Origin: DASUPK01 sp033856335
GTDB taxonomy: Bacteria > Actinomycetota > Thermoleophilia > Solirubrobacterales > 70-9
NCBI GenBank assembly: GCA_033856335.1
Contig: JAWVFG010000009.1
Span: 1 to 40,153, forward strand
Length of the DNA stretch: 40,153 nt
Direction of reading: 5' to 3'
Part shown: in pieces, positions 1 to 6,373 of the stretch
Position numbering within the stretch: position 1 is the first letter of the stretch
Layout of the letters: each line of letters begins with the position of its first letter
Made by a program: the position numbers and the translations under genes
The notes under the pieces: model-generated
The model's input: only the letters and a program-made list of their open reading frames with translations
Told to the model about the DNA's origin: nothing
Databases searched by the model: none

Positions 1-14
1 CGACCGCCCCTGAG

Positions 15-626
15 CTAGGGCTTCGCGAAGCGCGCGAAGTAACCGACGGCGTTGCCGGCTCGCCGCTCATAGCCCAGGCCTGCCCCGCTCGCGCGGAGCC
101 TCATCGCACCCAGCCGGACGTAGTGCGGGTCACCGAAGAGCTCGCCGACCACCAGGCGGCCACCGGGTCGCAGAACACGGGCGAGCTCGCGAAGCGCCGC
201 CTCCTGGTCGGGGATCTCGCCCAGGACCGTGACCAGGTAGGCGGCGTCATAGGTCCCGTCCTCGTATGGCATCGCGGTCGCATCGGACTGGGTCGGCGTG
301 ACGTTCGCAAGTCCCCGCTCGCCTGCGCGCCGCATCGTGTGCTCGAGCATCTCCTGCTGGAGGTCGAGTATGTGGAGCACCCCATCGGGCTTCACCCACT
401 CGGCCACCTCGAGCGTGTAGTAGCCGGTCCCGGGACCGACCTCGAGGATCCGCTCGCCGGGCCTGGGATCAAGAATCTCTCGCAGCCGAGACCTGGTGAT
501 CAGCGGATGCGGCGCCTCGACCCAGAACCGCTGGCCATATGGGCACGCCGAGGGGTTCTTGCGCCACCACAGCGCCGCCCCAGCGACCGCGGCGGCGGCG
601 CCCAGGAGCAGGCGCCGGAGCTTCAC
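15..626 (-). CDS. Membrane-anchored class I SAM-dependent methyltransferase
   Basis: The 203-residue protein has a class I methyltransferase fold. Motif I (LEVGPGTGYY, residues 61-70) binds S-adenosylmethionine, and an acidic motif II follows near LDLQ (88-90). A hydrophobic stretch at residues 6-21 next to a WWRK sequence suggests an N-terminal membrane anchor, so it probably acts on a membrane-associated or lipid-like substrate; that is inference. The start is GTG at 624-626. It overlaps the TGA of the upstream 72-residue gene (GTGA), implying translational coupling as the last gene of the five-gene minus-strand operon. The substrate cannot be named; UbiE/quinone-type methyltransferases share this motif I, but nothing here proves that role. 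Confidence 0.85.
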   Translation of the reverse strand: MKLRRLLLGAAAAVAGAALWWRKNPSACPYGQRFWVEAPHPLITRSRLREILDPRPGERILEVGPGTGYYTLEVAEWVKPDGVLHILDLQQEMLEHTMRRAGERGLANVTPTQSDATAMPYEDGTYDAAYLVTVLGEIPDQEAALRELARVLRPGGRLVVGELFGDPHYVRLGAMRLRASGAGLGYERRAGNAVGYFARFAKP

Positions 627-841
627 CCGCTGAAGCCGATTTTCTGTGGGGTGGTGGCGCTGCGGATGAAGACGACCTGGCTCAGGTCGATCGAGACGGC
701 GCCCTCCTCGGCCTCGATGTCGAGCCAGCCCTCCGCGCTGTTGAGCGCCTTGCGCAGGTCCCGGAGCTTGCCGTCGTCGATTTTGACCTCGACGACCTGC
801 CCTCCGGAGAACCCGATCGAAACCCGTTCAGCTGAAGTCAT
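623..841 (-). CDS. Small conserved-looking protein of unknown function
   Basis: This 72-residue soluble protein is not recognised. It starts with ATG at 839-841, one base into the stop codon of the upstream epimerase gene (TGATG), and its own TGA overlaps the GTG of the methyltransferase gene. This tight packing and the normal GC-rich codon pattern argue that it is real. The sequence alternates short beta-like stretches (VSIGFSGGQVVEVKI near the N-terminus, AVSIDLSQVVFIRS near the C-terminus) around one helix-like segment (LRDLRKAL), consistent with a small beta-rich domain. No cysteines, membrane segments or catalytic motif are visible. Confidence 0.7.
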   Translation of the reverse strand: MTSAERVSIGFSGGQVVEVKIDDGKLRDLRKALNSAEGWLDIEAEEGAVSIDLSQVVFIRSATTPQKIGFSG

Positions 842-1251
842 CAGTGCTCCTTGGCCGGTTCGACGATCTCTGTCAGGACTCCGCCGGTCGAGCGCGGATG
901 CAGGAAGGCGACGCGGGAGTCGCGGATTCCCACCCGCGGCTCGGAGTCGATCAGCTCGACCCCGGCGTCCTTGAGCTCGCCGAGTACCCGGTCGATGTCC
1001 CCGACGGCGTACGCGACGTGATGCAGGCCGGGCCCGCGCTTCTCCAGGTACTTCCCGACCGGCGTCTCAGGGCCGAGCGGCCTGAGCAGCTCGACGTGTC
1101 CCTCGCCGACATCGAGAAGGGCCGCCTCGACGCCCTGGGACTCCACCGTCTCACGGTGGGCCAGCGGCATGCCGAGGGTCTTCTCGTAGAGGGCGAGCGC
1201 GCCCTCGAGGTCGTCGGTGGCGACGCCGATGTGGTCGATCCGGCCGAGCAT
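841..1251 (-). CDS. mce: Methylmalonyl-CoA epimerase (VOC superfamily)
   Basis: The enzyme interconverts (R)- and (S)-methylmalonyl-CoA in propionyl-CoA metabolism. Two glyoxalase/VOC half-domains are visible. They begin at RIDHIGVATDDL (metal ligand His7) and GLHHVAYAV (His near 78), and Glu128 in the TEIVE segment is the likely last ligand. The length of 136 residues is typical. I chose the ATG at 1249-1251 because family members begin two to four residues before the IDHIG motif. The frame stays open to a TTG at 1315-1317, which overlaps the upstream DUF1385 stop (TTGA) and would add 22 residues; that longer form has no visible ribosome binding site. It is the third gene of the operon. No mutase genes are in the window. 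Confidence 0.9.
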   Translation of the reverse strand: MLGRIDHIGVATDDLEGALALYEKTLGMPLAHRETVESQGVEAALLDVGEGHVELLRPLGPETPVGKYLEKRGPGLHHVAYAVGDIDRVLGELKDAGVELIDSEPRVGIRDSRVAFLHPRSTGGVLTEIVEPAKEH

Positions 1252-1313
1252 CGGCCTGAGTGTATTCACGTGCGCGCTCCCATCATCAGGCGCAGCCACA
1301 GCGGCCGCCCGGC

Positions 1314-2201
1314 TCAAGTCGCGGCGGCTACGCCGCCGCTCCCAGATGGCGCGGCCTCGCGGCTGCTGGCCTCCTGCTCGACCCGGAGGATCTCCCGCAG
1401 GGCGGCTATGCCGACCTCGAGCTGCTCGGGAGTCGGCTCCTTGGTCGCGATCAGGCGCTGGATCTCATGGCCCGGGCGGTGGAAGGCGCGCGCGGCGGTG
1501 GTCCCGGGATTGCGCTCGCTCCAGGCGAACATCTCCGCGGCCAGCGACGCGCTGGCAACTCCTATCGCCGCCCTCGCCACCGGGCCCGGCTCCTCCAGCG
1601 TCCGCTCGAGGAGAAGCTGGCCGGCCGCCGAGAGCACCAACATCGGGACGACGAGGTTCGAGCCACAGCGCTCGTGCTCCTTCGTGGCGGATGCCGGGTC
1701 ATCGGAACCGGCCTCGTAGGCGCCGATCGCCTTGTGCTCGACGCCGTGGTACGCGGCGAGGTTGCGATCGCTGAGCGCCACCATCGCCGGCGCCAGGCCG
1801 AGCGCGGCCTGAACCAGCTCGCCCGCCGCGCTCGCCCGCCGGCGGCGCAGGGCCCGGCTCGCGCTCGACGCGATGAACATCGCGGCGATCACGCGCACGT
1901 CCTCGAACGGCAGGCGGGCCGAGCGCAGCCTCATCCGCACGTTGGGGATCAGCAGAAACGCCTCGGCCAGCCGGAGCGGCCCGCGCAGGAGCGGAACGCG
2001 CACCGCCAGCTCCGGGGCGATCGCCGGCTTGCGGCCCGAGGCGACCTGGATCTCGCCCGCTTGGTCTCGAGCCGCCGCAGCCCAGGAGGTCGGGCCGTGG
2101 ATCAGCAGGCCGTTGCGAAGGGCCATCCCGCCCAGGCGCATGACGTAGGTCTCTTCCGCCTCCTGACCGGCTGCGGCCCGATCTCCGTTGTGCTCGCTCA
2201 C
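1314..2201 (-). CDS. DUF1385 family membrane protein
   Basis: The 295-residue protein carries the DUF1385 signature HGVEHK (residues 152-157) in a YHGVEHKAIGAYE segment and EHERCGSN (175-182). The conserved His, Glu and Cys hint at metal binding, but the biochemical role of the family is not established as far as I know. Hydrophobic segments around 103-115, 127-142, 183-198 and 208-222 suggest several membrane helices. The start is GTG at 2199-2201, overlapping the TGA of the upstream peptidase gene (GTGA), and its own stop overlaps the possible TTG start of the epimerase frame. The Ala/Ser-rich C-terminal tail (about 275-295) looks disordered. Confidence 0.85.
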   Translation of the reverse strand: MSEHNGDRAAAGQEAEETYVMRLGGMALRNGLLIHGPTSWAAAARDQAGEIQVASGRKPAIAPELAVRVPLLRGPLRLAEAFLLIPNVRMRLRSARLPFEDVRVIAAMFIASSASRALRRRRASAAGELVQAALGLAPAMVALSDRNLAAYHGVEHKAIGAYEAGSDDPASATKEHERCGSNLVVPMLVLSAAGQLLLERTLEEPGPVARAAIGVASASLAAEMFAWSERNPGTTAARAFHRPGHEIQRLIATKEPTPEQLEVGIAALREILRVEQEASSREAAPSGSGGVAAAT

Positions 2202-3538
2202 GAGAGCATCCTCTGCGGCAGCTCGTAGAAGAAGCCGGCCGAGAGCTCGACGTCCGCTGCGGGCACGCGCTCGTCCGCGCCATGGATCAGTGGGGCGGAC
2301 TCGAGCAGGCCGACCTCCCGATACGGGCAGAAGCCGTAGACGACGGCATCGGGGAAGGCGGTGCGGAACGGGTTGCTGTCGCTGAAACCCGGCATCACGG
2401 TCGGTGCGACCTCCGCGCCCGGATCGGCATCCGCCAGCCAGCCCCTGATCGCGTCCGCGAGGGGAGACTCCATCGGGGAGCTGTTGCCCACCACGGCCTC
2501 GCTGAACTCGACGCTGTAGTCGTCCTCGCCGATCAGCGCCGCCAGTTCGCGGAGGGCTTCGTCCTTCCCGGAGCCGGGCGGGACGCGGCAGTCGATCAGC
2601 GCCTCGGACTCGGACGGGATCACGTTCGCCTTCTTGCCGCCCTCGGCCTTGGTCGGCGTAAGGGTCACTCCCATCATCGGCTCGACGAGGTAGTCGGCCA
2701 GCAGAGGTTGCTCGGCCCTCAGGCGCTCGAGGCCGGCGCGGACGCCCTCCTCGCCGTTGAACCGCTCGCCGAGCAGGACCTCGAGGAGCGCCTCGCCGAC
2801 CTCGGTCGGCTCGGGCGGCGGCTGCTCGGACAGGGCGGCCAGGTGGCCGGCCAGCTTGAGCAGGGCGTTGTCCCCGATCCGGGGCACGGAGGCATGACCC
2901 GCTTGGCCGTGAGTCCGAAGGCGCATCCGGAAGATTCCCTTCTCGCCGACGCTGAGCGTGTAGAAACGGCGGCCGCCGAGCTCGATCAGGTCCCCACCTC
3001 CCTCGTTGACGACGAAGTCGCTGCGCACCTTGTCCGGGTGCTCCTCACAGAGCCAGTGGGCGCCCAGCCCGCCGCCGACCTCCTCATCGGCCGTGATGAC
3101 GAGCATCAGCTCACCGGTCGCGGGTCGCCATCCGCCGTCGCCGAGCTCGATGGCCGCGGCGACCTCTGCGGCCACCTGACCCTTCATGTCCAGGGCCCCG
3201 CGTCCCTGCACCCATCCATCGACAACCTCCCCCGACCAGGGGTCAAAGGTCCACTCCTCGGGATCGGCGCGGACGGTGTCCACGTGGCCGAGGAACGTCA
3301 GGGTCGGGCCCTCGTCGGCGCCCCGCAGCCGCGCAATCAGGTTGGGGCGGCCCGGCTCCGCGGAGAGCTGCTCGCACTCGAAGCCGGCCGCGGTCAGCGC
3401 ATCCTCGAGAAGCTCCTGTACGGGGCCTTCGTCGCCGGGCGGGTTGACCGTGTTGGCCTGGATCAGGCGCCCCAGCAGGTCCACGGCCCGAGGGCCGAGG
3501 CCCTGGGGGACGGCTGCTGTGGCGGTGCCCTCCTCCAT
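2198..3538 (-). CDS. M20 family metallopeptidase (ArgE/DapE/ACY1 type)
   Basis: This 446-residue protein is a di-zinc amidohydrolase of the M20 family, which hydrolyses N-acyl amino acids or dipeptides. The metal-site motifs are all present: GHVDTV (His85), GRGALDMKG (Asp117), the catalytic pair in ADEEVGGG (Glu152, Glu153), NEGGG (Glu179) and a C-terminal LIHGADE His. A dimerisation lid domain lies roughly between 200 and 330. It resembles succinyl-diaminopimelate desuccinylase and acetylornithine deacetylase, but no lysine or arginine genes are adjacent, so the substrate is open. It heads the operon. Its ATG has TAAAGT six bases upstream and no Shine-Dalgarno sequence, so its mRNA is probably leaderless. 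Confidence 0.92.
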   Translation of the reverse strand: MEEGTATAAVPQGLGPRAVDLLGRLIQANTVNPPGDEGPVQELLEDALTAAGFECEQLSAEPGRPNLIARLRGADEGPTLTFLGHVDTVRADPEEWTFDPWSGEVVDGWVQGRGALDMKGQVAAEVAAAIELGDGGWRPATGELMLVITADEEVGGGLGAHWLCEEHPDKVRSDFVVNEGGGDLIELGGRRFYTLSVGEKGIFRMRLRTHGQAGHASVPRIGDNALLKLAGHLAALSEQPPPEPTEVGEALLEVLLGERFNGEEGVRAGLERLRAEQPLLADYLVEPMMGVTLTPTKAEGGKKANVIPSESEALIDCRVPPGSGKDEALRELAALIGEDDYSVEFSEAVVGNSSPMESPLADAIRGWLADADPGAEVAPTVMPGFSDSNPFRTAFPDAVVYGFCPYREVGLLESAPLIHGADERVPAADVELSAGFFYELPQRMLS

Positions 3539-3544
3539 TGGGCC

Positions 3545-3550
3545 ACTTTA
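3545..3550 (-). promoter_or_regulatory. Putative -10 element, leaderless promoter of the M20 operon
   Basis: On the minus strand TAAAGT lies six bases before the ATG at 3538. A transcript starting about seven bases after the hexamer would begin at or next to the start codon. No -35 box or ribosome binding site is visible. The same layout recurs upstream of other operon heads in this window. Confidence 0.5.
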
Positions 3551-3570
3551 GCTCCGAAGTCGAGCGGGCC

Positions 3571-4728
3571 TTATGGCAGAGGCGCCCCCGCCAGCGCGAG
3601 CGCGACGCCGACCGCACCGGCGCCGACCAGGGTCAAGACGACGCCCAGCCGGAGAATCAGGAGGGCGACCGCTGCGGCGGCGAGGACGCCGAACTGCCAG
3701 CCGAGGTGCAGGGCGCTGGCCAGGGTGACGGCGGACCCGAGGATCGCCCCGATCGCCGCCGGCCCGGCGCCGTCCAGGAAACCCCGCGCCCTGTCGTTGC
3801 CCCGCAGCCGCTCGAACCGCCCACCACCCAGGAGGATGAAGGAGAAGGACGGCGCGAAGGCGACGACCGCCGCCAGCAGGCCTCCCCCCACCCCATGGGC
3901 GGCGTACCCCACCGCGGCCACCGTGGCGACCACGGGGCCAGGGGTGACCTGGCCGAGAGCGACCGCATTCAGGAACTGGGCGTTCGTCATCCAGTGGTAG
4001 ACGTGGACGGCGTCCCCCTGCATCAGCGGGATGATCACGAAGCCACCGCCGAACGAGAGGGCGCCGACCTTGAGCGCGGTCCAGGCCAGCGCTCCGACTC
4101 CTCCGGCGGAAGCGGTGGCGGTGATCACCGTCGCCGGCTTCCAGACGAACGCCGCCGCACCCGAGAACCAGCCGCGGCGGACCAGCTCGAACAGCCCGCA
4201 CGCCAGGAGAACCAGCACCAAGTAGGGGCCGATCACGATCGCCGCGGCGGCGCCCGCGACGAGGTAGGCGAGCCAGTGGAAGCGGCGACCGTGTTCCAGC
4301 ATCGCGTGCAGGTAGCTGGGGGGAACCAGCTCGCTCCCCGCGCGAACCGCGACGGCGGCGACCGCCGCTCCCGCCCCTGCCCCCGCCCCGCGAACCCAGA
4401 GCGGCGGGGAGGTAGAGAGAAAGAGCACCGACAGCGCCAGCACCATCACGACGGCGGGAACCACGAACCCAAGGCCGCCGACCACTGCCCCGAGCGGTCC
4501 CCCAACCCGGTAGGCGCAGAAGATCGAGAGCTGCGTCGAGGAGGGACCGGGCAGCAGCGAGCAGGCGGCGTTGGCGTCCTCGAAGGCGCGGGCGTCCATC
4601 CATCCCTTCTTGGCGACGACCAGCTCTCGCAGCAGCGTGATGTGGGCCGGCGGCCCGCCGAAGCCGATCAGCCCGATCCGCAGCCACTCCCTCGCAATCG
4701 TCCCGATCGGCGCGGAGGGGCGGTTCAT
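3571..4728 (-). CDS. chrA: Chromate transporter (CHR/ChrA family, two-domain)
   Basis: This 385-residue polytopic membrane protein belongs to the CHR family, whose members export chromate or related oxyanions. Two homologous halves are visible. The first has FGGPPAHI near residue 23 and LLPGPSSTQL, the second FGGGFVIIPLM and TPGPVVATVAAVGY; FGG and PGP motifs repeated in each half mark the long-chain form. The start ATG at 4726-4728 fits the family N-terminus (a short leader, then the WLRIGLIGFGG helix). The open frame upstream to 4944 is antisense to rarA and reads as low-complexity Arg/Pro, so I rejected it. The start codon is only 11 bases from that of divergent rarA. Confidence 0.92.
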   Translation of the reverse strand: MNRPSAPIGTIAREWLRIGLIGFGGPPAHITLLRELVVAKKGWMDARAFEDANAACSLLPGPSSTQLSIFCAYRVGGPLGAVVGGLGFVVPAVVMVLALSVLFLSTSPPLWVRGAGAGAGAAVAAVAVRAGSELVPPSYLHAMLEHGRRFHWLAYLVAGAAAAIVIGPYLVLVLLACGLFELVRRGWFSGAAAFVWKPATVITATASAGGVGALAWTALKVGALSFGGGFVIIPLMQGDAVHVYHWMTNAQFLNAVALGQVTPGPVVATVAAVGYAAHGVGGGLLAAVVAFAPSFSFILLGGGRFERLRGNDRARGFLDGAGPAAIGAILGSAVTLASALHLGWQFGVLAAAAVALLILRLGVVLTLVGAGAVGVALALAGAPLP

Positions 4729-4739
4729 ACTGCGGCAGC

Positions 4740-6080
4740 ATGCCGAACCCGGGCGATCAGCTCTTCGAGACCGGCGGCGAGACCCCCCGGGCGGTGCCGC
4801 CGGAGGACGCGCCGCTCGCGGTCCGTATGCGCCCGCGGGACCTGGACGAGCTCGCCGGCCAGACGCACCTGCTCGAGCCCGGCTCCGCTCTTCGCATCGC
4901 GATCGAGTCCGGGGAGCCGCACAGCGCGATCTTCTACGGGCCACCCGGAACCGGCAAGACGACGGTGGCGCGCATCATCGCCGCGCAGGCCAAGGGCGCC
5001 TTCGAGGAGCTCTCGGCCGTGAACGCGGGCCGGCCCGAGGTCCGGCAGGTGATCGAGCGGGCCCGGGAGCGGCGCGCCTCCGGTCGCCCCACGATCTTCT
5101 TCCTCGACGAGATCCATCGATTCAACAAGGCCCAGCAGGATGCTCTGCTGCCCGCCGTGGAGGAAGGCCTCATCACCCTGATCGGGGCCACCACCGAGAA
5201 CCCCTACTTCGAGGTCAACTCGGCGCTGCTCTCGCGCTCGCAGATCTACGAGTTCCGGCCGCTGACGCCGACCGAGATCGAGGAGCTCGTCCTCCGCGCG
5301 CTCGGCGACGAGCGAGGCATCCCCGATCCGCCGGGTATCTCCGACGAGGCGCTCGAGATGCTGACGACTCGGGCGGGCGGCGATGGGCGCGTCGCGCTCG
5401 CCGCACTCGAGCGCGCCGCTGAGTCGACCCGCCAGGCAGATGAGAGCGAGATCGGCGTCACCGCGGTCGAGGACGCGCTGCAGCGCAAGGCCCTGCTCTA
5501 CGACCGCGAGGGCGACAAGCACTACGACTACATCTCCGCCTGGATAAAGGCCACGAGAGGATCCGACGTCGACGCCTCGATCTACTACCTCGCCGTGATG
5601 CTCGAGGGCGGCGAGGACCCCCGCTTCATCGCCCGCCGCATGGTGATCTTCGCCTCCGAGGACATCGGCAACGCCGACCCCCAGGCGCTGGTGGTCGCGA
5701 CCGCAGCCGCGCAGGCGGTCGATCGCGTTGGGCTTCCCGAGTGCGTCCTCAACCTGGGCCAGGCCGCCGCCTATCTCGCCCTGGCGCCGAAGTCGAACGC
5801 GTCGACGCGAGCCATCTCCAAGGCGACCGCGCACGTCCGCGAGCACGGCGCCGCCGAGCCACCGCCCTACCTTCAGGACGCGCACTACCCCGGTGCCAAG
5901 CAGCTGGGACGCGGGGAGGGCTACCGATATCCCCACAACGAGGCGGATGCCGTCACCGATCAGCCACTCACCCCGGAGTCGGTGCGCGGCGAGCGCTTCT
6001 ACGAGCCCACCGACCGGGGCTTCGAGGCGGAGCTCAGCGAGCGGCTGAAACGCCTGCGCGATCTGTTCTCAGATCATTAG
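4740..6080 (+). CDS. rarA: Replication-associated recombination protein A (AAA+ ATPase)
   Basis: RarA (MgsA/WRNIP1 family) is an AAA+ ATPase that acts at stalled replication forks. The 446-residue protein has the expected order: RMRPRDLDELAGQTHLL near 29-45, Walker A GPPGTGKTT (67-75), Walker B FFLDEIHRF (120-128), sensor 1 GATTENPYFE, and the C-terminal family region with KHYDYISAWIKATRGSD and FIARRMVIFASEDIGNADP. Length and domain order are normal. The start ATG at 4740 lies a normal distance before the conserved APLAVRMRP segment. There is no Shine-Dalgarno sequence; CATACT eight bases upstream could be a -10 for a leaderless transcript. The 3' region carries a strong hairpin terminator about 135 bases after the stop. 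Confidence 0.96.
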   Translation: MPNPGDQLFETGGETPRAVPPEDAPLAVRMRPRDLDELAGQTHLLEPGSALRIAIESGEPHSAIFYGPPGTGKTTVARIIAAQAKGAFEELSAVNAGRPEVRQVIERARERRASGRPTIFFLDEIHRFNKAQQDALLPAVEEGLITLIGATTENPYFEVNSALLSRSQIYEFRPLTPTEIEELVLRALGDERGIPDPPGISDEALEMLTTRAGGDGRVALAALERAAESTRQADESEIGVTAVEDALQRKALLYDREGDKHYDYISAWIKATRGSDVDASIYYLAVMLEGGEDPRFIARRMVIFASEDIGNADPQALVVATAAAQAVDRVGLPECVLNLGQAAAYLALAPKSNASTRAISKATAHVREHGAAEPPPYLQDAHYPGAKQLGRGEGYRYPHNEADAVTDQPLTPESVRGERFYEPTDRGFEAELSERLKRLRDLFSDH

Positions 6081-6109
6081 CACGACGTTAAGCGGCCACG
6101 GAGCCATTG

Positions 6110-6191
6110 CGCGCCGCAACCTTTTCGAGAAGTCCGTGTTCTGTCGAATGTCTGACGCTCTGGCAGTCGTTGGTTCGCCAGAGCCGGCGCG
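6110..6191 (+). ncRNA. Candidate structured RNA between rarA and the aldehyde dehydrogenase gene
   Basis: A 7-bp closing helix pairs 6110-6116 with 6185-6191. Directly 5' of its closing strand lies a perfect 8-bp hairpin (6157-6164 with 6177-6184, 12-base loop). A weaker small hairpin is possible near 6121-6132. An alternative helix, 6184-6188 with 6198-6202, would compete with the closing helix. The element is followed by an intrinsic terminator at 6215-6249. It does not fold as a tRNA (no T-arm or anticodon arm), and I recognise no known riboswitch consensus. It could be a small RNA, a processed rarA 3' UTR, or chance pairing in GC-rich DNA. Transcription and function are unproven. Confidence 0.3.
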
Positions 6192-6214
6192 TAAAAAGCC
6201 GGGGAGTGGACAAC

Positions 6215-6249
6215 GAAGGCCGGGAGCTCGGGGATTGCTCCCGGCCTTC
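6215..6249 (+). terminator. Intrinsic terminator after rarA / candidate RNA
   Basis: A perfect 13-bp stem pairs 6215-6227 with 6237-6249 around a 9-base loop. The sequence after it (from 6250) is T-rich, with TTTT at 6252-6255. It is the clearest rho-independent terminator in the window. It lies upstream of the aldehyde dehydrogenase promoter and so separates the two transcripts. Confidence 0.8.
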
Positions 6250-6332
6250 ACTTTTCTTGCGGGAGCGCGGTCAGGGGAACCCGGGATGGAGCGGCCTCGG
6301 CGGGAGGTCGCTGCTCACACGCCGCCTGCACG

Positions 6333-6338
6333 TAGAAT
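6333..6338 (+). promoter_or_regulatory. Putative -10 element of the aldehyde dehydrogenase gene
   Basis: TAGAAT matches five of six consensus -10 bases. It would give a leader of about 29 bases carrying AGAGGA (6361-6366) as ribosome binding site before the ATG at 6374. No convincing -35 box is seen. It lies after the 6215-6249 terminator. Confidence 0.45.
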
Positions 6339-6373
6339 CGCCGGGAACGCGAAAGCGACGAGAGGACGCACCG

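Noticed and set aside
4729..4944. Extending chrA upstream by 72 codons into rarA
   Set aside because: The added residues are Arg/Pro/Ala-rich and antisense to rarA. The family N-terminus begins close to the ATG at 4728.
2282..5022. Long plus-strand frames opposite the M20 peptidase and chrA genes
   Set aside because: Low-complexity Arg/Pro/Gly/His content, no domains, and antisense to genes with full sets of family motifs.
6110..6191. A tRNA gene suggested by the 7-bp closing helix and about 80-base length
   Set aside because: There is no anticodon arm, D arm or T arm with a TTCRA-type loop. The 3' hairpin has eight pairs and a 12-base loop. I kept it only as a candidate structured RNA.
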